In this document: one piece after another, positions 15,720 to 24,957 of the stretch | Layout: each line of letters starts with the position of its first letter | Numbering within the stretch: the first letter of the stretch is position 1 | Source: Pedobacter sp. Hv1 | GTDB lineage: Bacteria > Bacteroidota > Bacteroidia > Sphingobacteriales > Sphingobacteriaceae | Assembly (NCBI RefSeq): GCF_001412215.1 | Contig: NZ_LLWP01000004.1 | Span: 186,001-250,000 of the forward strand | Reading direction: 5' to 3' | Length of the DNA: 64,000 nt | Notes under the pieces: model-generated | What the model saw: only the letters and a program-made list of their open reading frames with translations | Told to the model about the DNA's origin: nothing | Database searches by the model: none | Translations under genes and position numbers: made by a program

Positions 15720-18020
15720 ATGCTAACGCAAAATCTGGGTTACCCGCGAATTGGTAGCCAACGAGAATTGAAAAAGAGCTGTGAAAACTATTGGGCAGCC
15801 CAAACAACCTACAAAAATTTGCTTCAAGTAGGAAAGAACATTCGCCATGAAAATTGGCAATTACAAAAAGAAGCAGGAATTGACATTATTCCTTCAAACG
15901 ATTTTTCATTTTACGACCAGGTATTAGACCATTCGTTGAGTTTCGGTGCCATACCCAAAAGGTATAATGAAGTGATTTTAAAGAAAGGCAATACCGAACT
16001 GGATCTCTATTTTGCGATGGCAAGAGGTTATCAAAAAGAAGGTTTGGATATTGTAGCCATGGAAATGACCAAATGGTTTGATACCAATTACCATTATATT
16101 GTTCCAGAATTTTATAAGGATCAGCATTTTAAGCTTTTTTCTACCAAAATTATCGACGAGTATTATGAGGCTAAACAGTTGGGCATTGTTACCAAACCGG
16201 TATTAATTGGTCCAGTATCTTATCTTTTATTAGGTAAAGAGAAGGAAGCAGGTTTTGAGAAAATCGATTTGATTAAGAATCTCCTCCCAGTGTATTTAGA
16301 TATCCTTACTAGGTTAATTGCACTAGAAGTAGAATATGTTCAATTTGACGAGCCCTTTTTAACTTTAGATTTAACGGTCAAAGAACAACAAGCCTTTACC
16401 TTCGTATACAAAGAAATTAGAAAGGCATTTCCGCATTTAAAAATTATATTGGCAACCTATTTTGAAGGTTTAGAAAATAACTTGGCTTTAGCAACTACTT
16501 TGCCTATTTCGATATTACATATTGACTTGGTAAGGGCACCACAACAGTTGAACACTGTAATAGAGGCATTAAATGATCAGATTATTCTCTCTTTAGGCCT
16601 AGTTGATGGTAGGAACATTTGGAAGAATGATTTTGAACAATCATTAAACCTAATTGCCCAGGCAATAGCGCAATTAGGTGAGGATAGGGTATGGATTGCT
16701 CCTTCTTGTTCATTAATTCATGTGCCAGTAGATTTAGCGAATGAAACGAATGAAAAAAACCTCACACCTGAAGTGAAACAATGGCTTGCCTTTGCCAAAC
16801 AGAAAATTGAGGAAGTGGTTACTTTAAAAAACTTGCTCGAAAACCAGCCATCAGCAATTGCCTTAAAAAAGCTGGAATTAAATCAATTGGCTAAACAGAA
16901 TAGAGCTACATCGCAGTTGATACACAATCAATTGGTTAAAAATAGGGTAGCTGCTATTGTAGAAAAGGATTCATCACGGATCAACAAATTTCCTGAAAGA
17001 AAGATCAAACAACAAGCACTGAATTTGCCTGCGTATACTACTACAACGATTGGTTCTTTTCCTCAAACCCCAGAAGTTAGAAGCTGGAGGGCTAAATTTA
17101 AAAATGGATCGATTAGCAGTGAAGCATACGATGAACTTATTGCAACAGAAACTGCAAAAGCTGTAAAATGGCAAGAAGAGATTGATTTAGATGTTTTGGT
17201 ACATGGAGAGTTTGAACGCAATGACATGGTAGAATATTTTGGTGAACAGCTTAATGGTTTTGCTTTTTCAAAAAATGGTTGGGTACAGAGTTATGGTTCT
17301 CGCTGCGTTAAGCCTCCAATTATTTTTGGTGATGTATCAAGGCCACATGCCATGACTGTTAAATGGACTGCTTATGCACAATCGCTTACCTCAAAACACA
17401 TGAAAGGGATGCTTACTGGTCCGGTTACCATATTGCAATGGTCTTTTGTAAGAAATGACCAACCGCGTTCTGAAACCTGCACCCAAATTGCGCTAGCTAT
17501 TAGAGACGAAGTAGTTGATCTGGAGAAAGCGGGCATTAAAATTATACAAATTGATGAGCCAGCTATTAGAGAAGGTTTACCTTTGCGCAAACTAGATTGG
17601 CAAAACTATTTAAATTGGGCAGTTAAAGCATTTAGAATTGCAGCCAGTGGGGTACAAGACGAAACACAGATCCATACCCATATGTGCTATTCTGAGTTTA
17701 ACGACATTATCCATAATATTGCAGAAATGGATGCAGATGTAATCACTATAGAAACCTCTCGTTCGCAAATGGAGTTGTTAGATGCTTTTGCCAATTTTAA
17801 ATATCCCAATGAAATTGGTCCAGGGGTATACGATATCCATTCGCCCAGAGTACCAAAAAGAGCAGAAATGGTTCATCTTTTGAAGAAAGCCAAAGCTGTA
17901 ATACCTGAGGCACAACTTTGGGTAAATCCAGATTGTGGGTTAAAGACAAGGGGTTGGGACGAAACTAAAAGAGCGCTCATTGAAATGGTTGAGGCAGCTA
18001 AAGAAATGCGCAACAATTAA
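15720..18020 (+). CDS. metE: Cobalamin-independent methionine synthase
   Basis: MetE transfers the methyl group of 5-methyltetrahydropteroyl-glutamate to homocysteine. The N-terminal barrel starts NLGYPRIGSQRELKKSCENYW, and the catalytic barrel has TTTIGSFPQTPEVR and WVNPDCGLKTRGW. The zinc/homocysteine ligands are seen as His654 and Cys656 (HTHMCYSEF) and Cys739. The 766 residues are slightly longer than E. coli MetE. It is preceded by a B12 riboswitch and followed by a terminator, so it is a monocistronic B12-repressed unit. The organism is therefore expected to have a B12-dependent MetH elsewhere. Confidence 0.98.
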   Translation: MLTQNLGYPRIGSQRELKKSCENYWAAQTTYKNLLQVGKNIRHENWQLQKEAGIDIIPSNDFSFYDQVLDHSLSFGAIPKRYNEVILKKGNTELDLYFAMARGYQKEGLDIVAMEMTKWFDTNYHYIVPEFYKDQHFKLFSTKIIDEYYEAKQLGIVTKPVLIGPVSYLLLGKEKEAGFEKIDLIKNLLPVYLDILTRLIALEVEYVQFDEPFLTLDLTVKEQQAFTFVYKEIRKAFPHLKIILATYFEGLENNLALATTLPISILHIDLVRAPQQLNTVIEALNDQIILSLGLVDGRNIWKNDFEQSLNLIAQAIAQLGEDRVWIAPSCSLIHVPVDLANETNEKNLTPEVKQWLAFAKQKIEEVVTLKNLLENQPSAIALKKLELNQLAKQNRATSQLIHNQLVKNRVAAIVEKDSSRINKFPERKIKQQALNLPAYTTTTIGSFPQTPEVRSWRAKFKNGSISSEAYDELIATETAKAVKWQEEIDLDVLVHGEFERNDMVEYFGEQLNGFAFSKNGWVQSYGSRCVKPPIIFGDVSRPHAMTVKWTAYAQSLTSKHMKGMLTGPVTILQWSFVRNDQPRSETCTQIALAIRDEVVDLEKAGIKIIQIDEPAIREGLPLRKLDWQNYLNWAVKAFRIAASGVQDETQIHTHMCYSEFNDIIHNIAEMDADVITIETSRSQMELLDAFANFKYPNEIGPGVYDIHSPRVPKRAEMVHLLKKAKAVIPEAQLWVNPDCGLKTRGWDETKRALIEMVEAAKEMRNN

Positions 18021-18038
18021 AAAACAATACCACAAGTG

Positions 18039-18078
18039 TTCAAGATGCAAGGCAATAGAGTTGCATCTTGAACCTTTT
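18039..18078 (+). terminator. Terminator after metE
   Basis: A perfect 12-bp TTCAAGATGCAA / TTGCATCTTGAA stem with a 10-nt loop is followed by CCTTTT. The T run is short, but the stem is strong. Confidence 0.75.
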
Positions 18079-18113
18079 AAAAATAGAATAAGTACACGTG
18101 AGATCAATTTAAC

Positions 18114-18500
18114 ATGACATTAGAAGAAAGAATAACCAACTCTAAAACCAGTATTTTTAAAGCTGTTTTTCCAAACACCACCAATCATTATGATACCCTT
18201 TTTGGGGGTACAGCCATGCACATGATGGACGAAGTTGCTTTTATTACAGCAACACGTTTTAGCAGACAGATTATGGTTACGGTAAGTAGTGACCGTATCG
18301 ATTTTAAAAAGTCTATTCCCGCCGGAACAATTGTTGAATTGATTGGTATAGTAACCAAAGTTGGTAACACCAGTTTAAAAGTGAATGTTGAAATTTATAT
18401 CGAACAAATGTACGATGAAGGACGGGAGCTTGCAGTGCATGGTGAGTTTACTTTTGTGGCCATAGATAAAGACAAAAAACCAACCCTAGTGTTGAAATAA
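18114..18500 (+). CDS. Acyl-CoA thioesterase (hotdog fold, YciA/BFIT type)
   Basis: The 128-residue protein has the acyl-CoA hydrolase signature NHYDTLFGGTAMHMMDEVAF, with the active-site Asp in MMDEVA and the GG turn before the hot-dog helix. The second strand set DRIDFKKSIPAGTIVELIG is also typical. It hydrolyses acyl-CoA to free acid and CoA in the cytoplasm, probably as a hexamer. Substrate length is not predictable. It lies after the metE terminator, so it is likely transcribed on its own. Confidence 0.92.
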   Translation: MTLEERITNSKTSIFKAVFPNTTNHYDTLFGGTAMHMMDEVAFITATRFSRQIMVTVSSDRIDFKKSIPAGTIVELIGIVTKVGNTSLKVNVEIYIEQMYDEGRELAVHGEFTFVAIDKDKKPTLVLK

Positions 18501-18528
18501 TACTTGTAAAAGTATTGAAAATCAGTTT

Positions 18529-18594
18529 ATGAAAAATCGACAAGCCTTTAGCAAACAATTTGAAAATCATTTTGTTAAACGCTTAGGGAAATAA
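18529..18594 (+). CDS. Possible 21-residue basic peptide
   Basis: A short ATG-started frame (MKNRQAFSKQFENHFVKRL) follows the thioesterase stop by 28 bp. It is basic and could be helical. It is supported only by an open frame before a hairpin/terminator pair, and chance is a fair alternative. Confidence 0.2.
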   Translation: MKNRQAFSKQFENHFVKRLGK

Positions 18595-18602
18595 ATAATA
18601 TG

Positions 18603-18633
18603 TACAATGTAGTCGCGGATACGCTACCTTGTA
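18603..18633. repeat. REP-like palindrome
   Basis: TACAATGTAG pairs with CTACCTTGTA (one mismatch) around a GC-rich core, TCGCGGATACG, which is unlike the surrounding AT-rich DNA. It is a compact imperfect palindrome of the size of a repetitive extragenic element; copies elsewhere cannot be checked in this window. Confidence 0.4.
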
Positions 18634-18638
18634 ATCTG

Positions 18639-18673
18639 GAACCAATAGTGTGTGCTATTGGTTCTAGTTTTTT
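18639..18673 (+). terminator. Terminator after the thioesterase region
   Basis: A perfect 10-bp GAACCAATAG / CTATTGGTTC stem is followed by TAGTTTTTT. The rest of the 18501-18834 gap is AT-rich, and I see no other feature in it. Confidence 0.85.
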
Positions 18674-18834
18674 AATAGGTTTATAGATTTAGATCGATTA
18701 ACTGTTTCAAAACAGCGTTGATGTCACATATTCATCAAAAGATAAATTGAACAAGATTTATTAACATAAGTAGGCAAACTTTACAACTTTTATTTTGTTA
18801 ATTAGATAATCTTTAAAAAATTAAAAATAAGATC

Positions 18835-19695
18835 ATGAAATCATTTAGTATACCTATTATAGCTCTTGCAGCTATATTAACTCAAGGGTGCGTAAGCAAT
18901 AAGAAGTACGCAGAACTGCAATCTGCCAATGGTAAATTGCAAGAAAGTAATACTCAACTCAATCAACGTTTACAGGCTAGCGAACAAGATCTTTCTGGTT
19001 CGAAGATTAGGGTTAAAAGTTTAGAAGAACAGTTAGTAGCCGAAAGATCAAATTTAGCCGCATTACAAGCAGCTTTAAACAAATGTTTAAACTCAAGTAG
19101 CCAAGGAAATGTGAACATTTCTAAATTGGTTGATGAGATTAACAGCTCTAATAAATACATCCAACAATTGGTAAACACCAAAAACAAAAGTGATTCATTG
19201 AACTTGGTACTGACCAATAACCTCACTCGTTCTTTAAGTAGAGAAGAAATGAGCGATGTTGATGTAAAAGTATTGAAAGGTGTAGTTTATATTTCTTTGT
19301 CTGATAATATGTTATACAAATCAGGTAGTTATGAAATTTCTGATAAAGCGGGTGTGACCTTGAGCAAAATCGCAAAAATTATTCAAGACTACAAAGGTTA
19401 CGATGTATTGATTGAAGGTAATACCGATAATATTCCAATTATTAAACCTAACATTAGAAACAATTGGGATTTGAGTGCCTTAAGAGCTTCTTCTGTAGTA
19501 CAATCTTTACAGACTAATTATGGCGTAGATCCAAAACGTTTAACTGCTGGTGGTAGGGGAGAATATAACCCAATAGCTGCTAATGATACCGAGAGTGGTA
19601 AATCTCAAAATAGACGTACCCAAATTATCATTACACCTAAGTTAGATCAGTTTATGGATTTAATAGGTAAAGCACCAGAACAAAGCAAGCCTTAA
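18835..19695 (+). CDS. OmpA-family lipoprotein with coiled coil
   Basis: A lipoprotein signal ends in LTQGC (Cys19). Residues about 25-90 form a coiled coil (ELQSANGKLQESNTQLNQRL), and the C-terminal OmpA/MotB peptidoglycan-binding domain contains DVLIEGNTDNIPI, NWDLSALRASSVVQSL and GGRGEYNPIA with the terminal NRRTQIIITP. It would anchor in a membrane by its lipid and bind peptidoglycan non-covalently, bracing the envelope. It has its own terminator. Homologues are common in Bacteroidota and usually lack a specific assigned role. Confidence 0.9.
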   Translation: MKSFSIPIIALAAILTQGCVSNKKYAELQSANGKLQESNTQLNQRLQASEQDLSGSKIRVKSLEEQLVAERSNLAALQAALNKCLNSSSQGNVNISKLVDEINSSNKYIQQLVNTKNKSDSLNLVLTNNLTRSLSREEMSDVDVKVLKGVVYISLSDNMLYKSGSYEISDKAGVTLSKIAKIIQDYKGYDVLIEGNTDNIPIIKPNIRNNWDLSALRASSVVQSLQTNYGVDPKRLTAGGRGEYNPIAANDTESGKSQNRRTQIIITPKLDQFMDLIGKAPEQSKP

Positions 19696-19718
19696 TATTA
19701 CTTATCTTATGATATAGA

Positions 19719-19746
19719 AGAGCCCAATATACATTGGGCTTTTTTT
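19719..19746 (+). terminator. Terminator after the OmpA-family lipoprotein
   Basis: An AGCCCAAT / ATTGGGCT stem with a 4-nt loop is followed by six T's. Confidence 0.9.
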
Positions 19747-19875
19747 ATGGATTATAATTTATAATTAAAAAATTTAATTATAAGATAATATGTGGTGATT
19801 TAATTTATCTTAGCGATTTGGAACATCCCTTGTAAACCATCGCAATTGTTGTATTAGTAAAATAAATTAGTTAGA

Positions 19876-22227
19876 ATGAAGATTTTACATTTTTTCTTTA
19901 TTACATTCATTCTACTCTGCATTACAAATGCTTATGGTAATACCAAAGATTTAACACCAATTGCCAAAAATGGTGTATTAGATTTAAGCAAGCAATCTTT
20001 TGATGAAAATGCAACTTTAAAAGGAGAGTGGTTTTTTTATTGGAAACAGTTGGTCGATCCTCATCAAGCTGTACCATTGAGTGGTAAAACGGTCAATTTT
20101 CCTTCAATGTGGAACGATCTAAAAGTGAATGGAGATCATCTGCCCTCATTTGGTTATGCATCTTATCAACTCAAAGTTTTATTACCTCAAAATAAGGAGA
20201 CATTAAGGGTAGAGATGCCCGATTCTTATACTTCATATCGCTTATTCTTAAATGGTCAATTGGTAGCTGCTAACGGTACGGTAGCCACTAATGTTAAAGC
20301 TTATGTGCCGAAATGGCAATATCAAGCTTTTGATATACCTAAAAACACAGATACGATCAATCTGATACTACAGATTGCAAATTTCACCCATGTATATGGT
20401 GGAATGAAAAATGCCATTGTTATTGGAAAAAAAGTAAACATCAACTTAGAAAGAAGAAGGGCTGAAGCTATTGATCTGTTATTAACAGGTTGTCTATTTA
20501 TGGGTGGCCTATTCTTTCTAGGATTGTATTTATTGGGCAATAGAGACAAAGCCACTTTATTATTTTCTTTGTATTCTATTGTGTATTGCTACCGCATTAT
20601 GGGGGTAGACAATTATGTGTTACACACTGTAATTCCCAATGCCAGCTGGTATGTCATGGTACGGCTCGAATATTCAAGCCTATTTTTAAGTGTTGGCCTA
20701 TTTGGTCTATATACGCGTTATTTATATCCTTTAGATATGAATAAAACTATAGTTAAAATAGTATGTGGACTTTGTTTACTTTTTACCCTAGCCTCTGTTT
20801 TTCTACCACCTATAATATTTACGAGGTTAATTAATCCATTTTTAATTGTTACCGTTTTTTGCATTATTTATACACCCATTGTATATATCCTAGCTTATCA
20901 AAATAAAAGACCTGGTTCTAGATATGCATTGTTAAGCTCAATTTCTTTGATGTTTGTGTTTGCTATTTCTTTATTGCATTATTGGAACGTGATCCCCCCA
21001 TTGCAGTTCATTACCTTTATTGGCTATATCGGTTTTTTCTTTTTGCAATCGCTCATTTTATCACATAGGGTATCATTCCAGTTGGGTAAAGCAAAAGAAC
21101 AAGCTGAACAAGGCCTGATTGCCAAAAGTGAGTTCTTGAGCACAATGAGCCATGAAATTAGAACCCCACTCAATTCTGTAATAGGGATGAGCCATTTGTT
21201 GCTCAGAAATAATCCGCGAAATGATCAAAAGGAACAACTTGATATCATGTTGTTTTCGGCCAATAATCTATTAGGTATCGTAAATGATATTCTGGATTAT
21301 AATAAAATTGAAGCAGGAAAAATAGCCTTCGAAAATGCAGAAATAGACATCATTTCAATTGTAAAAAATATTGTAGCTGGCTTAAAAGGAAATGCCCAAG
21401 AAAAAGGTATTAAATTGGAATTAGTTATCGATAAAGAACTGGAAAATAACTTATTTGGAGATCCAACAAGGCTATTTCAAGTGATTACAAATTTGGTGCA
21501 CAATGCCATTAAATTTACGGTAAAGGGCTCTGTAGAGGTTAACATTAGGGTTATTGCACAAACAATTAAAAATGTAACCTTAAAGATTGAAGTTAAAGAT
21601 ACAGGGATAGGTATTTCTAAAGAAAAACAAATGGTGATTTTTGAGCGCTTTACACAGGCAGATTCTTCAACATCTAGGAGTTTTGGAGGTACCGGTTTGG
21701 GCTTATCCATTTCAAAAAGGATTCTTGAAATGCAAGGTGTTACCCTAAATTTAAGTAGTGAGGAAGGAAAAGGAGCTGTATTCTATTTTATTCAAACTTT
21801 TGAAAAAGGTCCACTATTAAGCGATACACAGGTTGTTGAAGAAAATTTTACAAATGAAGATAAACAAGCGTTTAAAGGGATAGAGATTTTGTTAGTTGAC
21901 GATAATGCCTTAAATGTAATGGTTGCAAAGAGATTTCTAGAAAACTGGGGTGCTATTGTACATACAGCAGTAAATGGTTCAGAAGCCTTGGCCAAATTAG
22001 ATCATCAACATCGGTTAGTTTTTATGGATTTGCACATGCCAATTATGGATGGATATGAAGCTGCCAAAACAATGCGTGCCAATGGCATTAAAATTCCTAT
22101 TATCGCACTTACAGCTAACTTGAAGAAAGAGATTGAGCACCAGGTAAAGGAAGCGGGGATGGATGATATTATTGTGAAACCATTTTTGCCAGAAGAGTTG
22201 TATAAAAAAGTACAACAATATACTTAA
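19876..22227 (+). CDS. Hybrid sensor histidine kinase (7TMR-DISM type) with receiver
   Basis: Order of parts: signal peptide (1-22), periplasmic 7TMR-DISMED2-like jelly-roll domain (about 35-185, with [13 protein letters not shown] and [14 protein letters not shown]), seven membrane helices (about 198-405), HisKA with His426 in [19 protein letters not shown], HATPase with DTGIGI and [10 protein letters not shown], and a C-terminal receiver with Asp718 ([12 protein letters not shown]) and Lys in IVKPF. It probably senses a carbohydrate-like or envelope ligand and passes phosphate to its own receiver, then to an unknown partner. No output regulator is adjacent. Its stop codon overlaps the stop of the convergent NTPase gene, with no terminator between. 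Confidence 0.92.
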   Translation: MKILHFFFITFILLCITNAYGNTKDLTPIAKNGVLDLSKQSFDENATLKGEWFFYWKQLVDPHQAVPLSGKTVNFPSMWNDLKVNGDHLPSFGYASYQLKVLLPQNKETLRVEMPDSYTSYRLFLNGQLVAANGTVATNVKAYVPKWQYQAFDIPKNTDTINLILQIANFTHVYGGMKNAIVIGKKVNINLERRRAEAIDLLLTGCLFMGGLFFLGLYLLGNRDKATLLFSLYSIVYCYRIMGVDNYVLHTVIPNASWYVMVRLEYSSLFLSVGLFGLYTRYLYPLDMNKTIVKIVCGLCLLFTLASVFLPPIIFTRLINPFLIVTVFCIIYTPIVYILAYQNKRPGSRYALLSSISLMFVFAISLLHYWNVIPPLQFITFIGYIGFFFLQSLILSHRVSFQLGKAKEQAEQGLIAKSEFLSTMSHEIRTPLNSVIGMSHLLLRNNPRNDQKEQLDIMLFSANNLLGIVNDILDYNKIEAGKIAFENAEIDIISIVKNIVAGLKGNAQEKGIKLELVIDKELENNLFGDPTRLFQVITNLVHNAIKFTVKGSVEVNIRVIAQTIKNVTLKIEVKDTGIGISKEKQMVIFERFTQADSSTSRSFGGTGLGLSISKRILEMQGVTLNLSSEEGKGAVFYFIQTFEKGPLLSDTQVVEENFTNEDKQAFKGIEILLVDDNALNVMVAKRFLENWGAIVHTAVNGSEALAKLDHQHRLVFMDLHMPIMDGYEAAKTMRANGIKIPIIALTANLKKEIEHQVKEAGMDDIIVKPFLPEELYKKVQQYT

Positions 22228-24770
22228 TTGCTATTCACAGCATGAAAAGGGGCAGGGTTGATCCCTTTGTCATCTAAAATACTCAGCTTTTTGTAGATAT
22301 ATTCATTCGCTTTTTCCTTTTCATCAATTTCTTGATAAATGTTAATGATCAGATTGTACATTGTAATTTCATTGACCACTAATTTATTTCGTTGATAAAT
22401 TTTAAGGCACTCCTCTGCATATTGTAAAGCAACTGCATATTCTTTTCTATTTTTGCTTTGCTGTGCTTTTAACGATAAGAATATAGTTTGGGCATATAAA
22501 GTTGGATTGATGCTAGAGCGCTCTTTATATAACGTAGTTAAAATCCTTTCCATCTGATCAGTCTTTTCGTCTGGAGTGGTTCTGGCCTTGGCCACAGCTA
22601 GTAAATTTAACAAGTATAGGCCAAAAGGCTTTTTGGTTACAAATAATCTTGGATAAAGTTTAATCATCGAATGAATAATCTTAATGGCTTCATGGGGAGA
22701 GCCATAAAATAGATTCACTGTAGACATTAGCAAAAAGATCAATACCTGTTGAACATTGGGCAATGCTTTACCATTGATGTTCAAACTATGTTCATTATTT
22801 TTAAACTCCTCAATTTTGAACAGCGTATCATGTTCTTTAATTGAAATGCCTTTAACCTTAAGATAAATAAGTTTTAAGGTTTCATAAGGATCTACTAACC
22901 ATTTTTCGGCTTCATTAGCCAATTTCTCCATTTTCTCTAATCGATTGGCAATCAGTTCAGGATCTAGGCTTAATGCATCAAAAATAGAAAGTATGGAATG
23001 GTAAAATAAAAGATTTTGATCGGTGTCTACTACCAAGATTAAAGAATTGATAGCTTCCTTATAACAAGAATCTATGAAATCAAAATGAATAAGGTGTTTT
23101 GATAAGGTTTCGTGTATTTTATTGATTTTCAGCTTTTTGATAAGCTCAGGGTCATCTTTAAGCTTGTAATTTAAGTTTTCTGCAATGAAATAAATCAGAT
23201 AGTTCTTCTCGTAGTTGTTAAGCTTTAAGTTAAGGATAGAACCCAAGTGTTCAAATTTTTCACTACGGATAATGTATCTTATTGACCATTGCAACAATTG
23301 GAAACGAACCTGATTTCCAAAATAATCGTTATTTAAATTGTCAAAAAAATGTTCGTCCATTTGCTGATCAAACACATCCAAAAGTTCTATAAATAAGAAA
23401 TATTCGAAAACATGTGGTTGTATAAAACGTACAAATTCAAGTGCAAAACTGTTTTGATTAATCTTTTCTTCCATTAAAATTCCATCTGCCAACAACTCCA
23501 TGTAGGCGTTGTTAAATACCGAAAGTTCCTTGATTAGATCTGATTTTAAAACAGTGCTATTATTTCTGCCAAAATTGGTCAGTTGAATTATTTTTTTACA
23601 ATAAAGAATCTTTTCTGTGGCGTAATTAGAGCGATAGATTTTTTCTTGGATAAATTTATCTATGATTTCAAAAAAGATAATATTGGTATAAGAATTAAAA
23701 TCTGGATACTCTTCTTTAAGCTGATAATACCATTGAATATGGAATGGAAATTTCAGTTGAGATTTTACATTTTTATTGATCGTTTTAAAGTCTTGCGGAC
23801 ACATCTTTTGAAATATTTCCTCAATTTCTTGTTCCGTTAATGGTGGTACATTTGAGTTGTCGTTAAGATTGAAATAACTTCCGGCAAACCATTTTCTTTT
23901 TAAGAAATGTACATATCTAAAACGTTCGTAAAATCTATTCCACATGGTAGAACGCATGCTTAAGATAAGTTTGATGTTGTCACTTTCATCAATGCTCGAA
24001 ATGAGGTTGATGATCTTATCAAATACCCGAGGTTTAGAAATTTTATTAACTACAAGTTCTGGAAATCCATCGATAATAATGATGAGTTTAATACCAAGTC
24101 TTGCATAATGTTCATCAAAGTAATCGATCAATTTGATGTGCGATTGCAAGCCCAATTTTTCTTTAATTCTATCTTCGATACTATAAGATTCGTATTGCCT
24201 TTCAAAGATATCTGTAGCATTTAAAAATAGAAATACATCATTCTTATACCTCGAATTATCTTCTAACAAAAGTTCTTGCACCAAATGGCTTAGTAAAATG
24301 CTTTTTCCATAGCCAGGTTGAGAGATAAATGAAGTAAAACTTTTGTCGCTCGAATAAAAATATTCGAAGTCATATTTGGCAAATTTTCTACCAATAGTCA
24401 TGTCGTACGGAACACTACTTCTATTCCGAATATACTTTAAAGTATGTAAGGTAATTTCAAGTGCTTTTGCAGTCGTTAATTCTAAACTTCCGGCAGCTTC
24501 CGAGTTAACTAAATGGTGATTGTCAACTGCCTCATCAGGATCTGTTTTTTCAACAAACTCTAACAAAGTATTAATGGTATATTTAGAAAATTGATTTTTA
24601 ATTTCTGCAAAACCGAACAACCTTTTTATAGTAGTTTCGCTAATACTTTTATGCAGTTCCTTTTGAATAGATATTGAAATAAATTTACAGTCAGACGGAC
24701 TGATTATTTTGATGCCAGTTTTTATTAAAATTAAACGTTTTAAATTATCTAAGATAATAGTTTCAGGCAT
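22224..24770 (-). CDS. HTH-like / STAND-type NTPase / helical-repeat protein, intact Walker A
   Basis: No named family is recognised. Residues about 15-75 form a compact domain with a helix-turn-helix-like stretch ([13 protein letters not shown], residues 43-55). An NTPase core follows: Walker A SQPGYGKS with Lys156, Walker B IIIIDG with Asp234, and a sensor-type Arg273 in LILSMRS. The remaining about 550 residues are helical, and the last 150 are TPR-like ([19 protein letters not shown]). This layout (DNA-binding-like, NTPase, repeat sensor) is that of STAND/NACHT signal proteins such as MalT or antiphage Avs, but no effector domain is evident. It is a paralogue of the upstream gene (24958-27480) and lies 187 bp after it. 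Regulator or defence roles are both inference. Confidence 0.75.
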   Translation of the reverse strand: MPETIILDNLKRLILIKTGIKIISPSDCKFISISIQKELHKSISETTIKRLFGFAEIKNQFSKYTINTLLEFVEKTDPDEAVDNHHLVNSEAAGSLELTTAKALEITLHTLKYIRNRSSVPYDMTIGRKFAKYDFEYFYSSDKSFTSFISQPGYGKSILLSHLVQELLLEDNSRYKNDVFLFLNATDIFERQYESYSIEDRIKEKLGLQSHIKLIDYFDEHYARLGIKLIIIIDGFPELVVNKISKPRVFDKIINLISSIDESDNIKLILSMRSTMWNRFYERFRYVHFLKRKWFAGSYFNLNDNSNVPPLTEQEIEEIFQKMCPQDFKTINKNVKSQLKFPFHIQWYYQLKEEYPDFNSYTNIIFFEIIDKFIQEKIYRSNYATEKILYCKKIIQLTNFGRNNSTVLKSDLIKELSVFNNAYMELLADGILMEEKINQNSFALEFVRFIQPHVFEYFLFIELLDVFDQQMDEHFFDNLNNDYFGNQVRFQLLQWSIRYIIRSEKFEHLGSILNLKLNNYEKNYLIYFIAENLNYKLKDDPELIKKLKINKIHETLSKHLIHFDFIDSCYKEAINSLILVVDTDQNLLFYHSILSIFDALSLDPELIANRLEKMEKLANEAEKWLVDPYETLKLIYLKVKGISIKEHDTLFKIEEFKNNEHSLNINGKALPNVQQVLIFLLMSTVNLFYGSPHEAIKIIHSMIKLYPRLFVTKKPFGLYLLNLLAVAKARTTPDEKTDQMERILTTLYKERSSINPTLYAQTIFLSLKAQQSKNRKEYAVALQYAEECLKIYQRNKLVVNEITMYNLIINIYQEIDEKEKANEYIYKKLSILDDKGINPAPFHAVNSN

Positions 24771-24957
24771 GAGAGAGTCGCAATAATTAAGGGTTATTTA
24801 CACACTAATATAGGTTTTTTAAAACTGTAATACTGAACCTTTTGTAAAAAAAAAATATCAAAAAATAAAAATAATGTTTTAATAAACAGTCTTTCAATCG
24901 ATTGTAAACAAATTAAGAATATCGCTTTTTAGAGTTGTTATCCAATAAAAAATTACA

